Below, piece after piece: positions 53,208-64,000 of a stretch of 64,000 nt of DNA (positions within the stretch are counted from its first letter, which is position 1; each line of letters begins with the position of its first letter). This DNA is from Plasmodium coatneyi (Eukaryota > Apicomplexa > Aconoidasida > Haemosporida > Plasmodiidae), in the NCBI RefSeq assembly GCF_001680005.1, contig NC_033569.1, forward strand, positions 806,001 through 870,000, read 5' to 3'. A model generated the notes under the pieces. That model searched no databases, was not told the origin of the DNA, and saw only the letters and a program-made list of their open reading frames with translations. The position numbers were made by a program, and so were the translations under genes.

Positions 53208-55569
53208 TCTTTATGTATGTGTATGTATATTTCTTCCCTTGTATATATGTATATAATAAGTTTATATTGGAAGTTGTGTGTGTGCTGTTCTTCCTTATAT
53301 ATTTATGAGGAACATATATGTTAACACCCTGCTGGTTCTACAATTATGAATACATATGAGACTTCTATTTTCCTAATATCATATACTGTTCAAAATTCTC
53401 AAGTAATAAGAGTGCACACATATATATGCGTCAAAATTGTTATACACATGTAATTAACGTAGAAATGTAGGAATGAATGTATTAAAGCACTGCTTCGTAA
53501 ACAAGAAAGGGACAGAACCTTAACTTTTTATATGTTCCCTTATTTGTACACTGTATTATTGGATTATATAGGTGATTACTCAAAGCACTGTATTATTATT
53601 ATTATTTATCCCTTTTTTAATTATTACATATATGAGGGTACCATTTTCTCTTGGCGAAAACTTCAATATGTATTCTGTATTGGTGTTCTGAACTTATGCG
53701 AAGGACTATTAAAAAATTGATACCACATATATGTAGTATACAGTTCATGCGTGCAGAGTATTCTACCCCTTCCTTCTTGCAATGTGTGCACGTCTTTATT
53801 CATATTTAATAAGGAGGGTGTACCTTCATGAAATAAGCGAAGGAAGGGATATAATATAAGAAAAAAAAAAAAAACAAATTTGCATTAGTTGTATGTGAAA
53901 AAAAAAAATATGTGAGTACCTCCTTCATAATAACACCCTCTTTGCCGGTACACCACCCCTATTTTTCCCATTTGCGTTTATTTAGTAATAAGAAGTTTTT
54001 TTTTTTTTTTTTTTTCATTTTTTTCATTTTTTTTTTTGATTATTACATTGCAGGTAATTCATTTATGTATATATGTGTGTGTGTTAACATAATAGTGCTT
54101 CATTTATTACACTCTTCCCCCTATTTATGATCAATTAGCAGTAATAATAATTTTATTCTTATTTTTTATTTTTTTTCTTCACTCCTCCTTTTTTAGGTGA
54201 TAAGTGTATTATAAGGAAGTTACTCATACAGCAGGTGTGTGGTGCTAACTAAGCTATCCACTTTCTTTTAGGTGCACATTACATTCATTGTCTATTTATG
54301 TGTACTACTTCTCTCTGTTCTTTTCCCTTCCTTTGCAATGAGTCCATTACAAATGTGAACTCATTTGCATAATATGTATATGTGTGTGGATTATGTGTAC
54401 ATGGTCCCTGTGCTATTGGAACTACCCTATCCTCTTACTCCCCCTTAATGTACACAGTTTTCAACGTTGTTGTGTATATATATAAAGGAGTTATTTGTAA
54501 TGTACCAATCGAAGGGAAGAAAAAAGAGGTGTAAAATGAATTCTGGAATACAGCATGGATTAAGGGAAGTACAGAGGGGGGAATGTTCATATAGTGTAGT
54601 ATATATATTCTGTTTAAAATGTTTATAGTGTAATTATAAGGAAAGGGGATGAAAATTGTTATAATAGTTCGATCATAAGGAAAGAAGGAGGAGAGAAGGC
54701 CTACTTCACAAGAAATTACTGCAGGAGTGCACACCAAAATTTCACTTTTGAACAGAAACAGAATTTTCACTCTCTCTCTTTTGAACACAAAAAATATGTG
54801 AGCATATATATGTTTTACATTATGTACTCTTTTTTTCCCTATATTTGTATTATATTTGGTATTATATTTGTACTATGTGTGTATTGTGAGTATACATATA
54901 CCTGTTTTCACTGAATGTGGATAAATGAGTATGTACACATTACGGGAAGTAGGGGAGGAAGGCACATATGTGCTCCTTTTTGTGTTTGAATTATGCAGTA
55001 TTTTCTCACAATTTTTAATGAACCTTTTCTAAATAACAATAAAACATAAATTAGTAATATATGCTCAAATATTCGTCAAGAAGAGTAATATGCTTATATA
55101 CATAATAGTAGGAAGAATATATAAATAATAATAATAATGTCATATTCCCGAACAAACATATACACAATGTACACAGAATGTGCACAAATATAGTACACAC
55201 AATAAATATAATAATACAGATAGATACACAGTTTGAATACAGGAAGAGCAGTTTGGAATTCCTTCCCCTCTCTTTCCTTCTCTTTTCTTTCCTTCTTTTA
55301 TTATTGTTCCTCTATTTTTCGTGTTCATTCGTCCACGCCCTTACATTAATTATATGTACATCTGATGATTCGACACATACATATAATGTGTTATGATGCG
55401 TTGAAAAATTGAATAATGTTTATTGTTGAATAGAACAAAAATTTAATATTCACTCATAATCATTATAGAACAAGGGGAAAGTTCACGTGTATTTATTCAG
55501 TATGAATATATATATGAACAATCTTAAAAAGAAGTTTATCATATATATAAGGAAATATACACAGGAACA
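53208..55569. promoter_or_regulatory. Head-to-head promoter region of KIR-B and KIR-C
   Basis: 2.36 kb, very AT-rich, with T tracts near 53997-54040. The right half (54510-55569) is the paralogue of 1-1027. No gene supported. It probably serves both divergent kir genes. Confidence 0.6.
54762..54836 (+). promoter_or_regulatory. 75 bp conserved block upstream of KIR-C
   Basis: Identical to 267-341 upstream of KIR-A, embedded in diverged flanks. It begins AATTTTCACTCTCTCTC and contains GTGAGCATATATATG. The distance to the start codon is similar in both genes. Confidence 0.5.
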
Positions 55570-58022
55570 ATGGCACTGGTAAGGGGAATATTGAGATGGG
55601 TTTGGTCTTCACTCTCTTCCTTCCCTTTTTGCAATATGAACAAAAGTACATAAAAGGGAGCGCATGTAATAAATTATGTGTGATGTAGTGTAAAATAATA
55701 ATAAGGGGAATGTGAAAGGGAATGTGTTTGTAGAATGTGTGAGAGGAGTAATACATATATGCTTATACATATGTATATATATATGTTCCACTCTTCCTTC
55801 ATGTCAATTATATATTGACAGGTTCAATTTCCGGGGAGAGTAATTTCAAATGTGGATTTCTATAATAAATTCAATACTGGTAAGTATGGAAACAGTTATG
55901 ATAGCATTTGGCCCCACGGTTGGCAGAATAAGTTAGATAATGTATTACAGAAGAACAGCGGACCTTATGGTGTCAAAGGGAAAATCGTGAAAGCTTATTA
56001 TTACGCGTCCAAAATGAAGGAGGACCACCCGGAGGATGATACACCTTGTAAATTCTTTTACTACTGGGTGGGAAATTTTGTCTCCCATGAACCAGATACG
56101 ACTGAATTGTCGAACGTCCTGAAAAAAGTTTACGGAGCGCTCACTGATACTCCCTATAAGAACAAGTGTAGTGTCATATACCCGGACAATGATATCTGGG
56201 GAAAGTTCGACCGAATGAAAGAATTACACAATTTTTCTTATGATTATGGTACCATACGGAGCACTGTGGAAAAATGTAATCCTGAGGATTATTCGAAATA
56301 TTTAGCGTACCTGCACGGAATTGCTTCATCGTGTAAGCTTGTGGGCACAGATTGCTCGGAGGGTCAGGAGAGAAGTCCACATTGTGGCGATTTCAATAAG
56401 AAATATAAGGATTACTGTGAGAACGAGCAGCCCAAGCTGATATCTCTGCTCAGTAAGTGCAGTCCACCAAAACCCAAACCAAATCCCAATCCAAACCAAG
56501 CTGGTAGTAGTGGTTCCTTTAGTGATGCAGATGTAAGTGGTGTGATGCGGGGAAAAATAGGGAAAAGAAAGCACTGTGCAGGTTGCTTTTTTTATCTGCT
56601 TTGCGTATAGATGAATTTATGTGTTCCACACATGAATTCACATGGAACAAATTCATATATGCATACATGTAATATATTTATCAGTCATATAGTAAAAGTA
56701 TAAAAACATACCTATTTCAATAATTATATTTATAGGAATGTGAATTGGATGATTTACCTTCAAAGGAAGCATACAGGAAGTTCGACGAAGGAGAAGAGGG
56801 CGCCGTGCACGGTACAACTGAGTGCACCGTAGGAACAGTGAAGGCTAAATTGGACACTGCATTAAAGAGTTATCCGAATATTAAGAATAATGCAGAGAAC
56901 ATTGCAAAAGCTTGGTGTAAGATAATTAATGGAGCGCAAGACCAAGGAGGAAGAGGTAAGAAAGTGGATGGTCCCCCATACTATTTATTCCATTATTGGT
57001 TAGGGGAGAAAGCATGGGACAGTGTAGACGGGAATAATCCATTTAAGGAAATTATAGGTAATATTTACCTTGCACTGGGGGATGGGTTTAATAATATTAT
57101 TCGTGACCGTTTATGTGAGGATATTGACAAAGTCCCTTTCACCCAATTGAAGAGAGTTTTCGAGTACTCCGTAGACTATTCAACTATAGAAGCGTGCATA
57201 GAAAAATTCCAGACTTGCGGGTTCAACTGTACTGAAATGTATTCTGAATACCTGAACGCAGCTGTTAGTGCACATGATGGAATAAGAGAATACTGCACAC
57301 AGGGGAAAAATTTTAAGAATATATGTTGTACCCATCTTCAAAGAATGTTCGACCAGAGCGGTGGGAGCAATATTCCGGAGCCATCAGAATTAAAATCTCA
57401 ATTAGAATCTTTACAAAAAGCTACAGTGCCAGAAAAAGAAACAATATCCTCCACCACCACCTCCAACACTCCTGCTGTTGCTTCTTCCACAATTGCATTA
57501 ATAGGGATCCCAGCACTGGGATTCTACCTATATAAGGTAATTACCACTATGCGCACACAATGTAAAATATGAATAATAGCATTTTATTAATATTTTTCCT
57601 CCCCACACCTTTTTTTTTTTTTTTTTTTAAAACAATGAATATAAAAAGTTGTTTCATATATATGTAATTCATATTCCTACGCTTCCTTCCCCTTTTCTTT
57701 CTATCCTAACAATCTTCCCTTCCCGTACCCCTTTTCTTAGCATAATCTTTTACCTTCTTGGATACATGGCTTCCTGGGAAATAACAACAGTAGAAACGGA
57801 AGAAAAAGAAGAACAGCAATGAGGCGGAACTCCGGCACAAGAATTGAAAAATTCACCGATTACTCCACAGAGAATAATTCAACAATAGGTCCAACAGAAT
57901 ATTCAACAGAGAACTCAACAGTAGAATCAATAGATGCATCTCCCATATACAGCAGACCACGCAGAGGAAGAAGAACAAATAATACACGAGGCCACCAAAA
58001 TATAGGTTATCAGAATATGTAG
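55570..58022 (+). CDS. kir: KIR-C: two-domain KIR/PIR variant antigen with extended CD99-like segment
   Basis: Four exons: 55570-55578 (Met-Ala-Leu, donor GTAAGG), 55822-56532, 56736-57536 and 57741-58022, all phase 0, 600 residues. Exon 2 (VQFPGRV..FYNKF; KFFYYWVGNF) and exon 3 (DDLPSKEAYRKF; YLFHYWLGE) each hold a PIR unit. The membrane helix is about 488-506 (ending FYLYK). Exon 4 opens HNLLPSWI and ends NIGYQNM. Residues about 218-240 run PPKPKPNPNPN then QAGSSGSFSDAD, a longer match to host CD99 than in KIR-A. It is the closest paralogue of KIR-A in the window, sharing exon layout, 5' and 3' flanks and tail. Splice sites are supported by the matching structure of KIR-A. Confidence 0.9.
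56464..56532 (+). other. CD99-like mimic segment of KIR-C
   Basis: Encodes PPKPKPNPNPN followed by QAGSSGSFSDAD, ending exactly at the GTAAGT donor of exon 2. Human CD99 has PPKP.PNPNPN followed by PSSSGSFSDADL (general knowledge). Codons for AGSSGSFSDAD differ from those of KIR-A at 9 of 11 positions. Confidence 0.8.
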
Positions 58023-59001
58023 CATTAAATGGATGGGTGCCCCCCTGGGGCCGATATAAATAACCACAACGTCCATGCAATGTAAAAGGGCAAAATGGCA
58101 TTCCTCCTTTTTCCTTCCTTTTTCTTTTTCTTTCTTTTTTTCTCTCTTAACGATTGTGTTTAACTCTGCACCCCATGCTCTTTTTTGCCTTTCGTCGCCT
58201 TGCGTTTTGTTGTGCCAAACTATGCCATTTCTTTCTTTTTTCATATTTCATTCTTTTTTTTTTTTTTTTTTTTTTTGCTTCCTGTTTTCCTTCATTCTTT
58301 TTCCCCCTCTTGGTAAATTTTTCTAATGCATCCTCTTTTTCCTCAGGGGGCGCGCGCATATGTCCCCGCGGGAAGGAAGAGAAGTAAGGACAAATTTTAT
58401 GAGAATGTGTTCCAGCGCATATGTTGGACTATTTTTTTTTTTTTTTTTTTTTATTGGAAGCATACGGTGTGTGACAATGAGGGAAGTTGAGAAAAAAAGG
58501 AGGAAGACAAAAAAAAAGAAAAAGGAAAAAAACACCAGTGATTTAAAAAAAAAAAAAAAAAAAAGGAATGGCAAAAGCTTCCACCCTACCCCCTTACCAA
58601 AGTCCGGCACAAGTGGAGCCTTCTCACCGTCAGCCGCACGTGCATGAAGGTGTTCCGGTGTCACCACGTTTAACTACGCTGGGATGAAATGTGTTAACTA
58701 CCGTTGGATATTTACATTCAAGCCACACACACACCCCTGCGCAGACAACATAATGATGAAGTGACAAAATATTATAGGCACCTTATGAGGGACATAAATC
58801 AGTAAGCCCTGCATAAGAACTAAATCGATATCACGAAGGGGGGAGAAAAGCCACGTGACTGTGGGAAGCTGTGCAAAAGGTGGCCAGGTCACAAACATCA
58901 TGCATGGTTAATTAGGCTTCTCTCCAGAGCGCATTTGCGGAAGTGGAAAAAAAAAAAAAAAAGGAAAAAAAATAAAAATAATGATGAATGAATCAGTGGG
59001 A
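58023..59001. other. 3' flank of KIR-C
   Basis: Related at its start to the flank after KIR-A. Then come pyrimidine-rich sequence with T tracts (58253-58276, 58432-58452), an A tract near 58546-58564, and unique sequence to 58990. The open frames follow homopolymers. No gene supported. Confidence 0.5.
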
Positions 59002-59320
59002 GGGTGTAGCATTTAGCACTTTAGGGATGTGTATATAGGATTTCTCATTTTAGGGATGTGTATAGGATTTCACATTTAAGCGTGTGTGTAGGACGATTTC
59101 GCATTTTAGGGTATCTGTGTTGGATTTCGCATTTTAGGGTGTGTATGTGTAGGATTTCGCACTTTAGGGTGTGTAGCATTTAGGAGATGAAGGATTTCCC
59201 ATTTAGGGGTGTTTGTGTAGGATTTCATAATTTAGGGGTGTGAGGGTTCCACACTCAGGTGTAAAGGATTTTGCATTTAGGGTGTAGGATTTCACAATTA
59301 AGGTGTAAGTTTTGAGGGTG
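59002..59320 (+). repeat. Minisatellite A (right copy)
   Basis: About ten imperfect units on the theme TAGGATTTCGCATTTTAGGG plus a GTGTGTATG-type spacer, on the same strand as the left copy at 3978-4222. Several units keep TTTAGGG. No long clean GGGTTTA tract follows here, unlike on the left. Confidence 0.8.
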
Positions 59321-59455
59321 CCAGGACAACAATGTGGCGTGGTATTTAGCTGTTTCAGGGGTGTAGGAACAACAATGTGGCCTGATGTATTTAGCTGTTT
59401 CATGGGTGTAGGAACAACAATGTGGCATGATGTTTTAGCTGTTTAAGGAGGGGTA
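59321..59455 (+). repeat. Minisatellite B (right copy)
   Basis: Three units of AACAATGTGGC plus GTGGTATTTAGCTGTTTC and a GGGTGTAGG spacer (about 44-46 bp), matching the family at 4326-4670 in sequence and orientation, directly after minisatellite A as on the left. Confidence 0.78.
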
Positions 59456-59676
59456 TACATCTTAGGTGTGGAAACAGGAAAAAGAAAGCGAGAAAAAAAA
59501 AGTAAAAAAAAGAAAAAAAAACAAAGAAAAGAAAAAGGAAGAAGAAAAAAAAAAAGAATAAAGGAAAGGAAGAAATGCCATCCTACTATCACACTTTATG
59601 AACGCTATAATTATTTATATCCTCTCCCCAGAGGGGAAGAGGGATACACTCTTCTAATGCTACATACGATGTGATG
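59456..59676. other. 3' flank of KIR-D
   Basis: A-rich sequence, then sequence resembling kir 3' flanks (CCTCTCCCCAGAGGGGAAGA, a short inverted repeat). No gene. Confidence 0.45.
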
Positions 59677-61835
59677 TTACATGTTTTGATAACTAATATT
59701 TTTGCTTCTTCTTCCATTAGGTGCCTTTGCTCTGGATGTTGGCCTACCATTATATATGGTAGAATTACCTTCTGTCGAATCTGCTATTGTTGATTCTGCT
59801 GTTGAATACACTGTGGTAGAAACGTCCGTATAATCGTTTGTTAATGTGTCAGCAAAGTCTCTTTCAATTGTTGTTGTTCTTTTTCTTTTATTGCTATTTT
59901 TATTGCTACTATGGCCGAAGATATTTTTTACCAAATCGAATACAGAAGTATACTAATATGAGGAAAAAACAAGGGGAAAGAGTACATGCAGCATATATAA
60001 TACATATTAACATTTAATATTCCAAAAAAGGGGAAGGCAGAAATAAATATTTAGCGTACATCTTGCATTATTTATATATTTAAAATATAGTGCTAATTAC
60101 CTTATATAATAAGAAAGCAAGAGCTGGGAGTCCTATTGTGACCAATGTAGTTGTTATAGCCGGGGCGGCTGTAGATACTGGGCCCAGTTCTTCATCCGAC
60201 TGAAAGTCTTTTCCTTTGCAGGACTGTTCATCTTCTGTCCCTTCTGTTGTTTTTTCTTCAGGTTCTAATGCACATTTTGATGCTGATAACTGCCAATTAC
60301 TATTTTCCCCATACTTCTCCTTAAATTGTTGACAATATTCGCCGTCGTAATTATTCTGCCTACACTTAGTACTTACAGCATTATAGGCTTCAACTATTCC
60401 ATCCATGTAAGTCTTATATTTTTGATCACATGGGGACCCATTAGACTTCGGGTTCTTCAATTGTACCTCTATTTTTCCATGGTCTAGGGTGTAATCATTT
60501 ATTTTTTTCCTATTGTTGAAAATAGTTTGGTCCATATTGGCGGTGTCCCAAAATTTACACTTATGTTTATCAGGAATGGTTCTCAATTCTGTTTCGATTG
60601 TACTCATAACACTCGAAAACAAGGAGCTATCTTTCTTTAGTGTGTTGAAAATGATGTCCCCAATCCAATAATAGAGAAAGTTGCACATTTTACCATCGTA
60701 TAAGCATTCTTCCTTTTTCGTGGATATGGTACACAGTGCTCCTATAATCTTATCTACATACTGTCCAATATCATGTATTTCTCGTAATTTCTGCTTTATT
60801 TCATCGGTGGGAAAGTTAGGATAATAGCAATAATTCATACTTCCCTCGAATTTACCATACATTACCTTCGAAGGTAAACTGCTCACACGTTGATCCTATA
60901 GATGTAATTAGTAAAATATATATGTACGCATTCCTATATTACCATGAATTATTCATAAGGAAATATATGTACAATATGAATGTATTCATTGGGAACGGAA
61001 CCACTAATTCCTTGTCCACTTATAGTAAAATTTTTTTTCTCTTGCCATTTGTTCGTACCTTGTCAGGGTCAACGTCCTCTGTGACAGAATCATCACTTTC
61101 AGAGCCCGATTCATCTTCGTTCTCGTCCTCGTCTTGATCTTCATCTTGACTTCTCCCTTCGGGCACAACTTCAGGCATAACTTTAGGTACTGAAGTACAG
61201 TCTAATGGCTGTGGTTGGGCGAATTCCCACCCCCCCTTTCCCCCCTTAAATTTTGCACAATAAGGATCACTATTAGGATTACTACAAATACTTGTGAACT
61301 GGGTATATGCTGTTTTGGCATCCCCCAAATGTTGAGTATATTCTTTACTCTGCAAATATTGCTTACAATTCGGGTCAGTCTGTAAGGCATTATAGTTATA
61401 ATTCCAATCAAATAATTTTTTTCCCCGTTCAAAATTGTCCTCATACAGGTCGGGGTATATGTTGGGGCACCCATTTTCGAAGCCAAATTCCTTCAGATGT
61501 TTGTAAATTGCAGTCATGGCACTCTGAAATGAGTAATAAGGATTCGACTTATTCCTCACTATAATATCACCCAACCAGTAGTAAAAGAGTTCACAGTACG
61601 CACTTTCCGGTGGGCGGCTTCCTTCCCTCCTTAGGTTACTGGCGTAACAGTAGCTGTCTACAATAGCCTCAGCGTAATCATCATCAGTGATCTTGCATAT
61701 GTCCAATATATTTTTCACATTTCCTTCTACTCCCTTTTTGTTTTCCCGTTTCCCATAGCGCTCACAGTACTCTTCACTCATTTCGAACCCCAAATAAACA
61801 TCCTCCGAAAGCAAGGGAGGTGAATCTTCTTCCTC
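59677..61835 (-). CDS. kir: KIR-D: two-domain KIR/PIR variant antigen, first exon unresolved
   Basis: Three exons seen: 61835-61059, 60895-60101 and 59952-59677, all phase 0, 615 residues plus a missing short first exon. The first PIR unit has CELFYYWLGD. The second opens SSLPSKVMYGKF and has NFLYYWIGD. The membrane helix ends ALAFLLYK. The tail ends NISYQNM. Between the units, at the place of the CD99-like segment in KIR-A and KIR-C, it has a strongly acidic run (DEDQDEDENEDESGSES). By family rule a 3-12 bp exon with ATG should lie upstream at about 61850-62400. The only simple phase-0 candidate I see is ATG at 62163-62161 followed directly by GTACAT, which is weak. It could also be a gene with a lost first exon. 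Confidence 0.8.
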
Positions 61836-62992
61836 CTATAAGTACAGGTGGTAAAATATATGCATGTGCACTTCTACTTCATAATTTACTACATTATGCA
61901 CATAAAATATTATATGTGCACATTGATATATATAATAGTTTATGTTGCGAAGGAAGGAAGGAATGAAGGGTCTAAGGAAGGGAATGAACCCCCTTTTTTC
62001 CTCACAACCTTAACCATTTGTCCTTATACACTCCTGCACATCACAAATTTCTGTTGAACATTCCTTCCTTCTTATTCATACAGAACATATACGTGAAATT
62101 TGTGTGAGATTTTTCACTTTATATCTATTCTGAAGGTAAAGGATGGAGGTGTGTATGTACCATTTGGAAGAGATATATATATGTATCAAACTTTTTACAC
62201 TTCTTCTTTCTTAAAAATTTGTAATCCTTTAACTTTCTTCAAGGGAATACGATAATATACACTATATATACACACATATATACCTATATATATGTGTATA
62301 TATATAATAATGTGATTTCCTCCAGTTTTTTAAGATAAAATGAACTTTCACCCATTTGTACTACTTACTATACGCTTAATTAGGATAAGTAAAGTTAATT
62401 AAAAACTGTTGACATATATAATGCAACTCACATAGGGAACATTCTCCCTCCTCTTTACCAATGTGCACATCCATAAATACAAGGAAAGGGGCATGTACTC
62501 ATGGAATAGATGAAAAATGAATATAATATACCAAGAGTTGGAATTCATCATACATAAAAGCAAAGGAGGACGAACTTATGAGTCCCCATAGCAGTATATG
62601 GTAGTGTACAACATTCCTCATCTATAGTCGCTAATAATAACTTTCTTCTCCTTTTTCTTGTTTTTCATATACTTCTAATAGTTATAATACAAATAACTTC
62701 TTCACAGGAAAAACATACATTACATTATTTGAGTTACTTCACTCTCCCTCCTTAATACACATCATACATTACTTATTAATATAATACACTTTTTTTTCCC
62801 CTATGAAAAGCACATTTCATAAACAACACTTCTATACTAGCAATAGATATTATGTTACTGGAGTTCATTTCTTTCCCTTCTTTTTTGTCTGTGCTATACA
62901 TACCACATATTAGTATGCCCCATTTTCTTCCTTTAAACTAAATGAAGGTTTTGACCGTACAACTTATTCATTTTAACTTACACATATTCCAG
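61836..62992. promoter_or_regulatory. 5' region of KIR-D
   Basis: AT-rich, with TATATA-rich stretches near 62250-62305. No gene supported. It should contain the KIR-D first exon and promoter. I do not see the 75 bp block shared by KIR-A and KIR-C here. Confidence 0.5.
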
Positions 62993-64000
62993 TTTAGGGT
63001 TCAGGGCTTAGGGTTCAGGGTTTAGGATTCAGCGTTCAGTTTTCAGGGTTTAGGGTTTAGGGTTCAGGGTTCAGGTTTTAGGGTTCTAGGGTTCTAGGTT
63101 TCTAGGCTTCTGGGCTTCATGTTTTAGGGTTTAGGGTTTAGGATTTAAAATTTAGATTTTGGAGTTTACGGTATAGGATTTAGAATTTAGGGTTTAAATT
63201 TTAGCGTTTAGTGTGCAGGGCCAAAGGGCTTATGATTTGTTGTTTAGTGTTTAGGTTTTGCTCTTAAGGGATTAGGGTTTCAAGGTTTAGGATTCATGTT
63301 TCAGCCTTCAGAATTTCAGTTCTTAGGGTTCAGGATTTAGGGTCTAATGTTTAGGGTTTAGGTCGTAGAGGTACAGCGTTTAGGTTTTGTTTTTTGTGTT
63401 CAGGTTTTAACGTATAGCTTCAGGGATATAGGGTTTTGGTTATAGCATTGAGGGTTTAGGGTTCAGGCTTCCGGTTTTACGTTTTTAGTCTTAGGGGTTT
63501 ATATTTCTGCATTTAATCTTTACTTTTCAGGGTTTAGAATTTAGGGTTTAGGGTATAGCGTTTATGCTTTACGGTTTAGGTTTTAGGGTTTAGGGTTTAG
63601 GATTCAGGGTTTAGGTTTTAGGTTTTAGTGTTCAAAGTTCACGTTTTGTGGTTTAGAGGTTTAGCGTTTAAGTTTGGGGGTTGGGTTAGGGTTCAGGGTT
63701 TAGATTTGGCGTTGAGCGTCCAGAATTTAGGTTTAGGGTTGAGGTCCAGAATTTGGGTTTAGGGTTGAGGGTCCAGGACTTGGGTTTACGTTTTAGGTTT
63801 GGGGGTTCCGTTAGGGTTGAGGGTTGAGAGTTTAGGATTTAGTTTTTAGGTTTTATGGTTTAGGTTTCAGGGTCTAGGTTATAGTTTTCAGGGTTTAGGG
63901 TTCCACTTTTACTCTTTACTCCTTAGGCTGAAGGGTTTAGGCTTTAGTCCTTAGGGTTTAGGCCTGAGGGTTTACGATTTAGAGTTTTAGGCTTCAAGGT
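62993..64000 (+). repeat. Degenerate telomere-like repeat array, open at the window end
   Basis: About 1 kb of GGGTTTA, GGGTTCA, GGTTTTA and GGATTTA heptads with many substitutions and indels, G-rich strand on +. The heaviest decay is in the middle (63150-63520). Variation this high does not fit an active chromosome end maintained by telomerase; it fits an old interstitial array or a subtelomere-proximal zone. Confidence 0.85.

Noticed and set aside
62161..62163. ATG followed directly by GTACAT as KIR-D exon 1
   Set aside because: Phase fits and SHMT shows that ATG-only exons occur, but the other three KIR genes have 3-4 codons and a GTAAG donor, so it is kept only as a weak candidate.
1..64000. 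SICAvar exons
   Set aside because: I looked for the large Cys-rich SICA modules and their conserved last exon near the kir genes and saw none; all variant genes here are PIR type.

Overview
The window is nuclear DNA of a malaria parasite, most likely Plasmodium knowlesi or a close relative in the simian clade. The evidence is an intron-rich eukaryotic gene style with GT..AG introns, long poly(dA) and poly(dT) tracts, low-complexity insertions in conserved proteins, four kir/pir-type variant antigen genes, and internal telomere-like GGGTT(T/C)A repeats. Internal telomere-like DNA beside kir genes is a known trait of P. knowlesi. P. coatneyi or another simian species cannot be excluded from the sequence alone.

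Layout. Left edge (1-5.4 kb): one two-domain KIR gene (KIR-A, +), followed by a composite array of telomere-derived minisatellites and true telomere-like repeats. Core (5.6-50.3 kb): eleven conserved single-copy genes. In order these are VID27-like (+), clustered-asparagine-rich RRM-WW-RRM protein (+), VTI1-like SNARE (-), splicing factor SYF1 (+), CFAP61-like flagellar protein (+, 14 exons), mitochondrial ATP synthase beta (-), SHMT (-), MT-A70.2/METTL14-like (-), mitochondrial EF-G2-like GTPase (+), CNOT4-like RING/RRM E3 (-) and vacuolar pyrophosphatase VP2 (+). From memory, the stretch VP2 - CNOT4 - EF-G - MT-A70.2 - SHMT - ATPbeta - CARP has the same order on P. falciparum chromosome 12, where no PIR genes flank it. 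Right edge (51.4-64 kb): KIR-B (-, one domain), KIR-C (+, two domains), a second composite minisatellite, KIR-D (-, two domains, first exon unresolved), then about 1 kb of decayed telomere-like repeat running off the window.

How the parts relate. The core is ordinary housekeeping: mitochondrial energy and translation (ATPbeta, EF-G2), folate/one-carbon metabolism (SHMT), mRNA methylation, splicing and turnover (MT-A70.2, SYF1, CNOT4, CARP), trafficking (VTI1, VID27), proton pumping (VP2) and the male-gamete axoneme (CFAP61). The edges are AT-rich variant-antigen islands. KIR-A and KIR-C, with their flanks, are copies of one cassette in the same orientation, so direct repeats about 54 kb apart bracket the whole conserved block.

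Most notable: KIR-A and KIR-C both carry, exactly at the exon 2/exon 3 junction between their two PIR units, a peptide matching the host surface protein CD99 (the P. knowlesi KIR mimicry reported with the genome). The shared 11 residues are identical in protein, but 9 of 11 codons differ, and all four serines use the opposite codon family (TCN versus AGY). That is hard to explain by simple duplication. All exon structures given here were worked out by hand from splice sites, reading frame and protein similarity; none was checked against transcripts.
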